A stretch of 8,453 nucleotides of DNA from Desulfobulbus sp. (lineage in GTDB: Bacteria > Desulfobacterota > Desulfobulbia > Desulfobulbales > Desulfobulbaceae): assembly GCA_030600525.1 (NCBI GenBank), contig JAUVLX010000146.1, positions 1-8,453 on the forward strand, in the 5' to 3' direction. The notes below the pieces were generated by a model. The model was given only the letters and a program-made list of their open reading frames with translations, did no database searches and had not been told where the DNA came from. Made by a program: the position numbers and the translations under genes. This document shows, in pieces, positions 1-5,482 of the stretch (position 1 is its first letter; each line of letters opens with the position of its first letter).

Positions 1-628
1 CTTTGGTGCCTTTCGAACAGATATCCTGCAACGTCTTTATGGATGGGATGTAGGCCCGGGGCTCGATGGCGACATTACGATTAAAATAAGAAAACTTGGT
101 TACAAAGTTGTCCATGAACCATTTGCGGTATGCTACACCAATGTTCCCGACTCTTTCAGGAAGCTTGCCAGACAGAGGTTCCGCTGGAACAGGTCCCTGG
201 TAAGATTTCGCCTCAGAAAACATAGAGACATCTTACTTCCCTCAAAAAGTTTTAACTTTCGCAATTTCTTGGCCTCCTTCGATAATATCTTCTTCAATCT
301 GCTCCTTGACATAAAATGGTGGCTGTACTTTCTGCAACTCATCATTATGGATCCACACCATATTGAACTGATCATGCTTATCAATCTAATGTTGTATGGT
401 CTTGCCAATATCTTAGAGTTTAGTATTGCAGTTGCTCTTCTTGCCGGTACTATGCATTGGAAAGAACTGGCCCTCTTTGTCTACCTGCCTTTAATACCGC
501 TATATACCGGCTTTTATATTCGCAGTGTCAGGAGCTTGGCATATTTATTGGAATTTGTGTGCCGGGTTTCCTATTTTGACAAGTGGAACCCCTGGAAGGT
601 ATCGAGTGTTGCAAGAAATCTTGAATAG
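1..628 (+). CDS. Family 2 membrane glycosyltransferase, C-terminal part (5' end outside window)
   Basis: The open frame enters at the left edge (codons from base 2) and ends in TAG at 626-628, giving 208 visible residues. The GAFR segment at residues 2-5, GLDGDIT at 20-26 and QRFRW at 58-62 match the acceptor region, the catalytic-base aspartate (here D22 or D24) and the QxxRW motif of processive GT2 enzymes such as the BcsA, PgaC and NodC group. The usual Glu-Asp pair reads Leu-Asp here. After QxxRW come several hydrophobic segments (about residues 90-180) and a typical tail with FDKWNPWK. The family transfers sugars from nucleotide donors at the cytoplasmic face of the inner membrane and often extrudes a polysaccharide. 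The N-terminal donor-binding half is missing, so sugar and polymer cannot be stated. The family call is firm; the specific product is unknown. Confidence 0.85.
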   Translation, partial: FGAFRTDILQRLYGWDVGPGLDGDITIKIRKLGYKVVHEPFAVCYTNVPDSFRKLARQRFRWNRSLVRFRLRKHRDILLPSKSFNFRNFLASFDNIFFNLLLDIKWWLYFLQLIIMDPHHIELIMLINLMLYGLANILEFSIAVALLAGTMHWKELALFVYLPLIPLYTGFYIRSVRSLAYLLEFVCRVSYFDKWNPWKVSSVARNLE

Positions 629-750
629 GTTGAAAACGGTTCAAACACAGTCGCTTTCAGCCTGGAATGCAAATCCTTTCTTGTAACCGTTTGAGATGCG
701 GAGCAAAATCCTACCAGACCCATTATTTTCGGCAGATTACAGCCGAAAGC
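629..750. other. Convergent intergenic region with inverted repeats
   Basis: This lies between the glycosyltransferase stop and the terminator of the opposing CBS gene. No gene is visible. It holds two inverted repeats: AAACGGTT (634-641) with AACCGTTT (685-692), 43 bases apart, and TTTCGGC (727-733) with GCCGAAA (742-748), an 8-base loop. The second is not followed by a T-run on either strand, so neither is a textbook intrinsic terminator. They may still fold at the 3' end of the glycosyltransferase mRNA. Confidence 0.4.
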
Positions 751-780
751 AAAAAAAAACGGCCGGGATAACCCGACCGT
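751..780 (-). terminator. Intrinsic terminator of the CBS-ACT gene
   Basis: Read on the minus strand, ACGGTCGGG (780-772), loop TTAT and CCCGGCCGT (767-759) form a 9-bp GC-rich stem with one G-U pair. A run of nine T follows (759-751). The hairpin starts about 36 bases after the stop codon of the CBS-ACT gene. Stem, loop and U-tract fit a Rho-independent terminator. On the plus strand no T-run follows, so it should act in one direction. Confidence 0.9.
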
Positions 781-815
781 AAGTATCATGAAAAAAACCG
801 AGAACACCCTTCCTT

Positions 816-1499
816 TTATCCCAAAGCTGACTTTGGCAAATAGGGAGTCAGATCTTTTTCATACTTGGTGAGCACTTTAAACCCACCCTTTTCCAGTGCC
901 AGCATAGCCTTTGCACCTTCCTCTCCAGCTATACGAAGAACCAGATGAGTGATCCCTGAGTGGTCTTTGGTCGGCCAGCAAAAAAGACTCTGAATATTAA
1001 CCTGTTCCTGACTTAAAATATTTGTAACCTCAGCCAGCCTGCCGATACTGTCGTCAACAAAAACGCCCAGACGAACACTGTCATCGCTCATCCCGATGGC
1101 CCTGAGTAAAACCCCCATGACATCGGTACTGGTAATGATACCTGTCAGTTCGCCATTATCCATTACCGGCAGAGCACTAATGTTATTGGTCTGCATCACA
1201 TAGGCAGCGCGCTCAATGGTGGTATCTGGACCAACAGTTATAACGGTTTTCACCATGATCATGCCCACCTCTACCTTTTCCAGTAGATAGTTCAATTCAT
1301 GTGTGGAAAGCGCTGTGGCAGGGGATGCCCAGTTCTGCTTCAAATCCCTGTCGGACAGGATTCCAACCAGCTGCCCTTTTTTATCAACCACTAGTAAATG
1401 GTCAATGGATCGTTCAGCGATGAGATCACGAGCTTCAACCAGGGTTGTTTCTGGGGTGACAGTCACCAGGTCTGTGTGCATTATTCTGCCAATATACAT
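816..1499 (-). CDS. CBS-CBS-ACT domain protein (AcuB-like)
   Basis: A 227-residue soluble protein with three regulatory domains in order. CBS1 is at about residues 6-56 (LLVVDKKGQLVGILSDRDL is a classic CBS core). CBS2 is at about 79-133 (ALPVMDNGELTGIITSTDV). An ACT-like domain is at about 141-192 (GVFVDDSIGRLAEVTNIL). CBS pairs usually bind adenine nucleotides and ACT domains often bind amino acids, so the protein is probably a ligand sensor. The order and length resemble Bacillus AcuB, named for acetoin use, but no acetoin or acetate genes are adjacent, so that role should not be carried over. The ATG at 1499-1497 follows AAGGAGA on the minus strand with a 7-base gap, which fixes the start. 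The gene appears to be a single transcription unit ending at the terminator at 751-780. Domain call strong, cellular role unknown. Confidence 0.9.
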   Translation of the reverse strand: MYIGRIMHTDLVTVTPETTLVEARDLIAERSIDHLLVVDKKGQLVGILSDRDLKQNWASPATALSTHELNYLLEKVEVGMIMVKTVITVGPDTTIERAAYVMQTNNISALPVMDNGELTGIITSTDVMGVLLRAIGMSDDSVRLGVFVDDSIGRLAEVTNILSQEQVNIQSLFCWPTKDHSGITHLVLRIAGEEGAKAMLALEKGGFKVLTKYEKDLTPYLPKSALG

Positions 1500-1739
1500 A
1501 TGTAGGTCTCCTTGGTTATTATCTGGCGGCTAGAAGCCTGTCGGATAATGTCTTTTTCCCCATATCGACGTTATTTTTAAAAAATCAATGCTCGAAATAT
1601 CAGCCATATGACTGTGCTTAATTTTCTAAAAATGCCTTTATCTGAGATAAAAAAACCTAATATCCGAGAGGCTCCTGGATTAAACGTTACGGCATTACTG
1701 CAAAAAATACTTTTTTCAACCAGAGTGCAACATTCCGTA
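1500..1739. other. Intergenic region upstream of the CBS-ACT gene
   Basis: These 240 bases lie between two minus-strand genes and show no credible coding sequence. They include the palindrome TTTATCTGAGATAAA (1637-1651) and the A/T inverted repeat at 1702-1716. I found no clear terminator for the secreted-protein gene that ends at 1740. I also found no convincing -35/-10 pair for the CBS-ACT gene, although the stretch from about 1575 to 1600 is A/T rich. Confidence 0.4.
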
Positions 1740-2126
1740 TCACCTGATCTTTCTTGTTATCATAGCACCACTTTGCGGATGCCGAAAACGAATTTCTCCC
1801 CTTAGCTGCTTTGGATCTACTGGTTTTGAGAGTTGCATCTTCAATTTATGTTTCCCCGGGCGGGCATGCTTAAAGAGCCATTTAACAGATGATGCTCCTT
1901 TTCCACTTCCTGAAGGGCGAGGATCTGCAGATAGTAGCTTTACTCCTTTGGGCAAATGCTGGAGCACGATAAATGCCATGGGTGGGGGGTCCGACACCTT
2001 AATCTTTATCGTGATATGATCCCCGCCACCATGCTGGTACGATCCTGAAACATCAGTTTTTGCATGGAGCACAAGTGGTGTAAGTAAAGACCCTATAAAA
2101 ACAAGGAAAAATATCCGCCTGATCAT
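1740..2126 (-). CDS. Small secreted protein with a probable beta-sandwich domain
   Basis: A 128-residue protein with a clear signal peptide: basic MIRR, a hydrophobic core to about residue 20, and likely cleavage after VLHA at residue 22. The mature part (about 106 residues) is basic and has alternating beta-like segments (HITIKIKV, MAFIVLQHLPKGVKLLS, SSVKWLFKHARPGKHKLK, GEIRFRHP). The pattern of a proline-rich turn, LPKGVKLL, VKWLF and a G-x-I-R-F-R strand recalls Ig-like extracellular domains. That is a fold impression only. It has no cysteines. Its ATG (2126-2124) overlaps the stop codon of the upstream regulator gene, and GAGGAGA lies just before it, so the two are almost certainly translated together. 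The protein probably acts in the periplasm or at the cell surface, perhaps as a partner of the regulator. I do not recognise a named family. Confidence 0.75.
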   Translation of the reverse strand: MIRRIFFLVFIGSLLTPLVLHAKTDVSGSYQHGGGDHITIKIKVSDPPPMAFIVLQHLPKGVKLLSADPRPSGSGKGASSVKWLFKHARPGKHKLKMQLSKPVDPKQLRGEIRFRHPQSGAMITRKIR

Positions 2127-3076
2127 TGGTTGTCTCCTCGTGTTTTCTTACTTCCCGCATCGGGAATAAACGCTCGTGTATTTTCATTCCACCGATACCT
2201 TCCGGCAAGCCATAGTATTTCCAGATCACTGAAATCGATATCAATATTCCCTGGTGAAGAATAGTGCTCATATGCATCTAAAATTTCATTATCAGTAATG
2301 ATAAGATCCTTATCTGTATCTGCCCAGTGAGCCATTTCAATACGCAACGAATTCAGCCCAACGACCTGGGTTCCTTTTTTATTAACCCTTCCGGAAACAC
2401 AATCACCTGCAAAGCTCAATTGCTCTCCCAGCTGCACCCCTTGATCGGGGTTAACCATATACAGAAAAGCTGCTTCACCTTGGACAAGCCGACCAATCCA
2501 GCGAGGATCTTTACCGTACTCCTGCATTGTCGAATGTATGATTGTTTTTATGGCTGTAGCTGTTGCTCTGCCGGTAATAGTTTCCCGGAGTAAAATCGGC
2601 ACATCTATAAAATGGTCTGCTTTGAGCCTGATAATGACAGGAAAAGAAAGGTTGGGCGCGGTATGAAATGGCAGGGTTCTGGTCGCCGTAATAGTCAGTT
2701 GCTGACCATTTTTCACCCAGTAATTTCCTGCGAAGATCCCAATAAGGATAAAGAGAAGGGCACCAGCAAGCACCACCCGCTTAGGAGTAAAAATGGGTTT
2801 GTCCTTTTCAGAGGCCAAGCCTTGCTTATCAACAAAGACAGCTTCTTCTTCCACTTGATTGGAATCAGTATGCTCAAGGATATCCTCAAGGTCAACTCCC
2901 AGAGCCTCAGCTAACCGCTGTGCATTGTCAAACTTTATGGACGGGTATCTTTTATTTTCCCAGCGGGAAATCGTATCCGTAGTGACACCGACCACAGTCG
3001 CCAAATAAAGTTGCGTCAGTTCCTTTTGTTCCCGAAACTCTCGGATTGCACTGCCGTTGATGTTAACGCTGCTCAT
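2123..3076 (-). CDS. Membrane-anchored XRE-family regulator with an EF-hand-like external domain
   Basis: A 317-residue protein. Residues 8-67 form an XRE/Cro-type helix-turn-helix (IREFREQKELTQLYLATVVG, then TTDTISRWENKRYPS as recognition helix, then AEALGVDLEDIL). An acidic linker follows (68-95), then one membrane helix at about 101-121 preceded by KR. Cytoplasmic DNA-binding and periplasmic C-terminal parts are therefore expected. The outer part ends in an EF-hand-like loop, DTDKDLIITDNE (253-264), with acidic residues at loop positions 1, 3, 5 and 12; position 6 is Leu instead of Gly. A second degenerate helix (DIDFSDLEILWL) follows, as in dockerin-type pairs. The reading frame could open earlier at a TTG (3136), but ATG at 3076 sits right before the HTH; neither has a strong ribosome site. 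RodZ has the same topology but lacks this recognition helix and EF-hand. Probably a one-component transmembrane transcription regulator; its signal is unknown. Confidence 0.8.
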   Translation of the reverse strand: MSSVNINGSAIREFREQKELTQLYLATVVGVTTDTISRWENKRYPSIKFDNAQRLAEALGVDLEDILEHTDSNQVEEEAVFVDKQGLASEKDKPIFTPKRVVLAGALLFILIGIFAGNYWVKNGQQLTITATRTLPFHTAPNLSFPVIIRLKADHFIDVPILLRETITGRATATAIKTIIHSTMQEYGKDPRWIGRLVQGEAAFLYMVNPDQGVQLGEQLSFAGDCVSGRVNKKGTQVVGLNSLRIEMAHWADTDKDLIITDNEILDAYEHYSSPGNIDIDFSDLEILWLAGRYRWNENTRAFIPDAGSKKTRGDNQ

Positions 3077-3150
3077 GATTCTGGTCTTACAATCATTAAA
3101 AGTGACGTTGAAAAATACTTTTACCAACCTACGCAAAGCTTCTTAAAGCA

Positions 3151-3184
3151 ATACCTGTCGTTCTCTCTTTCGCTTCACAGGTAT
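3151..3184. repeat. Inverted repeat ATACCTGT / ACAGGTAT upstream of the regulator gene
   Basis: ATACCTGT at 3151-3158 and ACAGGTAT at 3177-3184 are perfect 8-base inverted copies, 26 bases apart start to start. A near-match ACAGGCAT lies at 3195-3202. The pair sits 75-108 bases upstream of the regulator's ATG. It could be an autoregulatory operator or a stem in the leader mRNA; the sequence does not decide. Confidence 0.45.
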
Positions 3185-3267
3185 GCGTTGAGTTACAGGC
3201 ATCTCTTCTATTTACTCCACCTTCTCTCCTATACCATCTCCTCCTTGATAGTTCCCGTTTTTATCAC

Positions 3268-3284
3268 GATGTCGGGTCGACATC
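3268..3284. promoter_or_regulatory. Candidate operator: 7-bp palindrome GATGTCG-GGT-CGACATC
   Basis: Two perfect 7-base arms flank a 3-base centre, a common form for sites bound by dimeric helix-turn-helix proteins. Related sequences recur to the right: GATGTC at 3301-3306, ATGTCGAC at 3312-3319 and TTCGACAT at 3368-3375. This clustering in the divergent region makes it a good candidate site for the XRE regulator. Binding is inferred, not shown. Confidence 0.45.
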
Positions 3285-3318
3285 ACCCTATATCGCCCCG
3301 GATGTCCATATATGTCGA

Positions 3319-3347
3319 CTGACAGCTTTTTCCCAGCCCCTTATGGT
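3319..3347 (+). promoter_or_regulatory. Possible sigma70 promoter for the small exported-protein genes
   Basis: CTGACA (3319-3324) and TATGGT (3342-3347) are 17 bases apart and match the -35 and -10 consensus at 5 and 4 of 6 positions. Transcription would start near 3354, giving a leader of about 48 bases. The ATGTCGAC motif (3312-3319) touches the -35 element, so a protein bound there could block or recruit polymerase. Moderate support from sequence alone. Confidence 0.4.
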
Positions 3348-3401
3348 GTTGATCAGAAGCATAACAGTTCGACATGAACAATACCCAAGGAGGAACATTT
3401 C

Positions 3402-3605
3402 ATGAAGAAGACTATCACAGCATTGATCATCTGCCTTGCACTCACAATGGGGACAGGTATAGCACTCGCCAAAAACATAGCCTGCACAGTTGTTCAGGTA
3501 GAAGACAACACCGTGACCCTGCAGTGCAAAAGCGTTGACGGGTTATCAGAAGGGGACAAGGTCAAGGTGAGGACCGCTTCTAAAAAGGCTATTGAGGGTT
3601 GTTGA
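3402..3605 (+). CDS. Small exported protein with three cysteines
   Basis: A 67-residue protein. Residues 1-23 are a standard signal peptide ending in ALA, leaving a mature chain of about 44 residues. That chain looks like a tiny beta-domain: ACTVVQVEDNTVTLQC, then GLSEGDKVKVR, a turn and strand pattern seen in small OB- or SH3-like barrels. Cysteines are at 28, 42 and 67; the last is the C-terminal residue. C28 and C42 flank a probable hairpin and could form a disulfide, leaving C67 free. The ATG at 3402 follows a strong AAGGAGG (3387-3393) with an 8-base gap. The gene is the first of a two-gene unit; the next ATG lies 32 bases after its stop. I do not recognise a named family. Being divergent from the membrane regulator makes it a likely target. 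Confidence 0.75.
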   Translation: MKKTITALIICLALTMGTGIALAKNIACTVVQVEDNTVTLQCKSVDGLSEGDKVKVRTASKKAIEGC

Positions 3606-3637
3606 ACATTTCATTATCAAAACGCTGGGTGAGAATT

Positions 3638-3985
3638 ATGAAAAACAGACATTATACAGCACTGCTTGCATCTGCCCTGCTGACTTTTTTACTGCTATCA
3701 GCACATACGGCAACAGCAGGACACGGTAGACAGGGAGCAATGGACAATTCCACTTTAAATATCGGTTTTACGTTTGTTACCCCCGGTTGGCCCTCTCAAG
3801 GACACAGGGCAGTTGACCGTCACGTCAACCATGTTCAGGACAGACATGGACACCCTGTTGTGTCCCCCAGGTTCCATACCTATGAAAAGCGGCATAAAAA
3901 TGGCCGTCACTTACGTAAGGCACATTGGCGAAAGAGACATCATCGCCACCACCGGCCTTATCGTCCACACTCTTATTACAGGTAA
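3638..3985 (+). CDS. Exported histidine/arginine-rich small protein
   Basis: A 115-residue protein with a signal peptide (MKNRH, hydrophobic residues 8-22, likely cleavage after ATA at 27). The mature 88 residues contain 15 histidines and many Arg and Lys, most densely at the end (WRKRHHRHHRPYRPHSYYR, 97-115). There is no cysteine. A composition like this may bind metal ions such as nickel, copper or zinc, or an anionic surface polymer; both are inference. The middle (NIGFTFVTPGWPSQGHR) is less biased and may be a conserved core. An upstream in-frame TTG at 3599 would add 13 residues and overlap the previous gene. ATG 3638 is preferred because it starts the signal peptide directly and has GGTGAG just upstream. 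It is the last gene of its unit, followed 17 bases later by a strong terminator. Confidence 0.7.
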   Translation: MKNRHYTALLASALLTFLLLSAHTATAGHGRQGAMDNSTLNIGFTFVTPGWPSQGHRAVDRHVNHVQDRHGHPVVSPRFHTYEKRHKNGRHLRKAHWRKRHHRHHRPYRPHSYYR

Positions 3986-4002
3986 CCCCTCCCCACATCT
4001 CT

Positions 4003-4042
4003 AAGGCCGAGTACAGAGAAGACTCTGTACTCGGCCTTTTTT
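4003..4042 (+). terminator. Intrinsic terminator after the small exported-protein genes
   Basis: A perfect 16-bp stem (4003-4018 with 4023-4038) closes a four-base AAGA loop and runs into TTTTTT (4037-4042). It begins 17 bases after the stop of the histidine-rich gene and insulates the esterase operon from it. The length and perfection of the stem make this a very strong call. Confidence 0.95.
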
Positions 4043-4160
4043 GATCCCCAACCCGGAATCCAAGGCTCTTTTTTTCCATTGCACCTTGTGTGATGAAAAA
4101 TTATGCCAATACTATATAAGGTTATCCACATCATTCAATACATCCTTAACCAGTACAACA
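4043..4160 (+). promoter_or_regulatory. Leader region of the tesA-ybbA-ybbP operon, with a possible promoter
   Basis: Because a strong terminator lies just upstream, the operon needs its own promoter here. The best -10 candidates are TACTAT (4110-4115) or the overlapping TATATA (4113-4118). A poor -35 (TTGTGT, 4086-4091) lies 18 bases before the first. This would leave a leader of roughly 40 bases. No clear ribosome site precedes the ATG at 4161, which is unusual for the first gene of an operon. Confidence 0.35.
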
Positions 4161-4823
4161 ATGACCAGATACCTTTTTCTCGGCGTGCTTATTATCCTGG
4201 CCTGCTCCCCTGTGCATGCCCAGATAACGACTATTCTTTTTCTTGGCGACTCACTTACCGCAGGCTATGGAGTGGCAAGTGAACAGGCCTACCCGAGTCT
4301 TATCGAAAAGATGCTGAAACACGATTACCCGACAACTACTCACGTTATCAATGGCAGTATCAGCGGGTCCACATCAGCCAGCGCGCTTTCAAGACTTCAC
4401 TGGTACCAACAAAGACAACCTGAAATCCTATTCCTTGCCCTGGGAGCAAATGACGGGCTCCGAGGCCTTGATGTTGAGCAGCTGACAGCAAATCTGGAAA
4501 GGGTCGTCACAACTGCACACCAAAACGGCATGACCGTCATCCTGGCCGGTATGCAGATGCCCCCGAATTACGGTATCGAATATACAGATTCGTTCAGACA
4601 GGTGTACCCGCAAATAGCTGAAAAATTTAACCTCCTCTTTATCCCATTCCTCCTTGACGGCGTTGCTGGCAGAACCGAATTCAACCAAGCTGACGGTATC
4701 CATCCTAATCCAAGGGGGCACCAACATATCGCACGACTCGTCTACCCCTTCATCAAACAGGCCCTCCACCACAATTCATCGACTCCAATAGCCCCCACCG
4801 CTTCTCAAGCCATGCACCAATGA
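4161..4823 (+). CDS. tesA: TesA-like GDSL esterase / lysophospholipase L1
   Basis: A 220-residue exported SGNH-fold hydrolase. Residues 1-20 form a signal peptide ending in VHA. Cys15 after ILA is a loose lipobox, so lipoprotein processing is possible but not favoured. The family blocks are intact: block I FLGDSLTAGYG with nucleophile Ser31, block II Gly69 in SGSTSAS, block III GAND with Asn97, and block V DGIHPN with Asp178 and His181. TesA enzymes hydrolyse acyl thioesters, lysophospholipids and aryl esters in the periplasm. Length fits the family (E. coli TesA is about 208 residues). The frame stays open upstream to a TTG inside the terminator, but ATG 4161 is the only start that gives a signal peptide at once. 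The stop overlaps the ATPase start (ATGA at 4820-4823), so the genes are translationally coupled. Esterase activity is well supported; the natural substrate is not. Confidence 0.92.
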   Translation: MTRYLFLGVLIILACSPVHAQITTILFLGDSLTAGYGVASEQAYPSLIEKMLKHDYPTTTHVINGSISGSTSASALSRLHWYQQRQPEILFLALGANDGLRGLDVEQLTANLERVVTTAHQNGMTVILAGMQMPPNYGIEYTDSFRQVYPQIAEKFNLLFIPFLLDGVAGRTEFNQADGIHPNPRGHQHIARLVYPFIKQALHHNSSTPIAPTASQAMHQ

Positions 4824-5482
4824 TACTCAAAGCAACCCAGCTCCATAAATCATACCTGCAACCCGGAAAACCCGATCTCCCGGTACTCACCGGTACTGAC
4901 TTCTCCCTTGATGCAGGCGAGACAGTCGCCATCACTGGCCCTTCCGGAAGCGGAAAATCCACCCTGCTTGCCCTGCTAGCAGGATTGGACAGACCTAACA
5001 ACGGAACCATCTGCATTGACGGCAATGATATTACCAAACTGGACGAAGAGAACCTGACAACGTTCAGAGGAAAAAATATTGGTATCATTTTTCAACAATT
5101 CCACCTCATGCCCCATTTGAGTGCTGCAGAAAACATCAGTCTTCCTCTCGAAATCCATAAAAGCGAAAAGGTGAAACAAAAGGTCGAAGACATATTGCAA
5201 AAAACAGGGCTGACAGACAGGAAAGACCATCTTCCCCGGCAACTGAGCGGCGGCGAATGCCAACGTGTTGCCATTGCCAGAGCCCTGGTCATAGAGCCAA
5301 ACATCCTTCTTGCTGACGAACCAACCGGTAACCTTGATGCTGCTACCGCAACAATCATTACTGAACTTCTGTTTCAGTTGGTGGAGGAAATTGGCATGAC
5401 TATGGTTGTTGTCACCCATAACCCAACACTTACCAGGCGATGTAAAAGAAGCGTCACTCTTTCCCAGGGTAAACTGGTATGA
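4820..5482 (+). CDS. ybbA: ABC transporter ATP-binding protein, YbbA/LolD type
   Basis: A complete 220-residue ABC ATPase. Walker A is GPSGSGKST (40-48), the Q-loop is FQQFHLMPHL (91-100), the signature is LSGGECQRV (142-150), Walker B is ILLADEPTGNLD with catalytic Glu167, and the switch histidine is H200 in VVVTHNP. The FQQFHLMP and DEPTGNLD wording is typical of the MacB/LolD/FtsE group, whose partners are FtsX-like permeases that work mechanically on periplasmic substrates and do not pump across the membrane in the usual way. The gene is coupled to tesA upstream and to the permease downstream by ATGA overlaps. This matches the tesA-ybbA-ybbP neighbourhood of E. coli and many proteobacteria, though E. 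coli tesA runs in the opposite direction. LolD is an alternative, but a single 852-residue permease fits YbbP better than LolC/LolE. Confidence 0.93.
   Translation: MILKATQLHKSYLQPGKPDLPVLTGTDFSLDAGETVAITGPSGSGKSTLLALLAGLDRPNNGTICIDGNDITKLDEENLTTFRGKNIGIIFQQFHLMPHLSAAENISLPLEIHKSEKVKQKVEDILQKTGLTDRKDHLPRQLSGGECQRVAIARALVIEPNILLADEPTGNLDAATATIITELLFQLVEEIGMTMVVVTHNPTLTRRCKRSVTLSQGKLV

Larger units (their letters stand above)
3077..3401. promoter_or_regulatory. Divergent control region between the membrane regulator and the small exported proteins
   Basis: These 325 bases hold no convincing gene. They separate the regulator (leftward) from the first exported-protein gene (rightward). They contain several inverted repeats, listed separately: an ACAGGTAT pair near the regulator and GTCGAC-type sites near the rightward gene. 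The plus strand from about 3215 to 3246 is pyrimidine rich, so a leftward transcript would carry several ribosome-site-like stretches, including AAGGAGG (3246-3240) followed by a two-codon ORF. A 19-codon minus-strand ORF (3202-3143) is also present but weakly supported. Confidence 0.55.

Noticed and set aside
1702..1716. AAAAAA-TAC-TTTTTT as a terminator for the secreted-protein gene
   Set aside because: The stem is only A-U pairs and would be too weak for intrinsic termination.
1608..1805. 65-codon plus-strand ORF between the CBS-ACT and secreted-protein genes
   Set aside because: It has no ribosome site, runs into the antisense of a well-supported gene and has no recognisable protein features.
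3077..3136. Upstream TTG start adding 20 residues to the membrane regulator
   Set aside because: The extra residues are not part of the HTH fold, TTG is a rare start and no ribosome site precedes it; ATG at 3076 starts right before the HTH.
3603..3635. Possible selenocysteine read-through after the terminal Cys of the small exported protein
   Set aside because: The extension would be only eight codons before another UGA, and no hairpin resembling a selenocysteine insertion element is evident.
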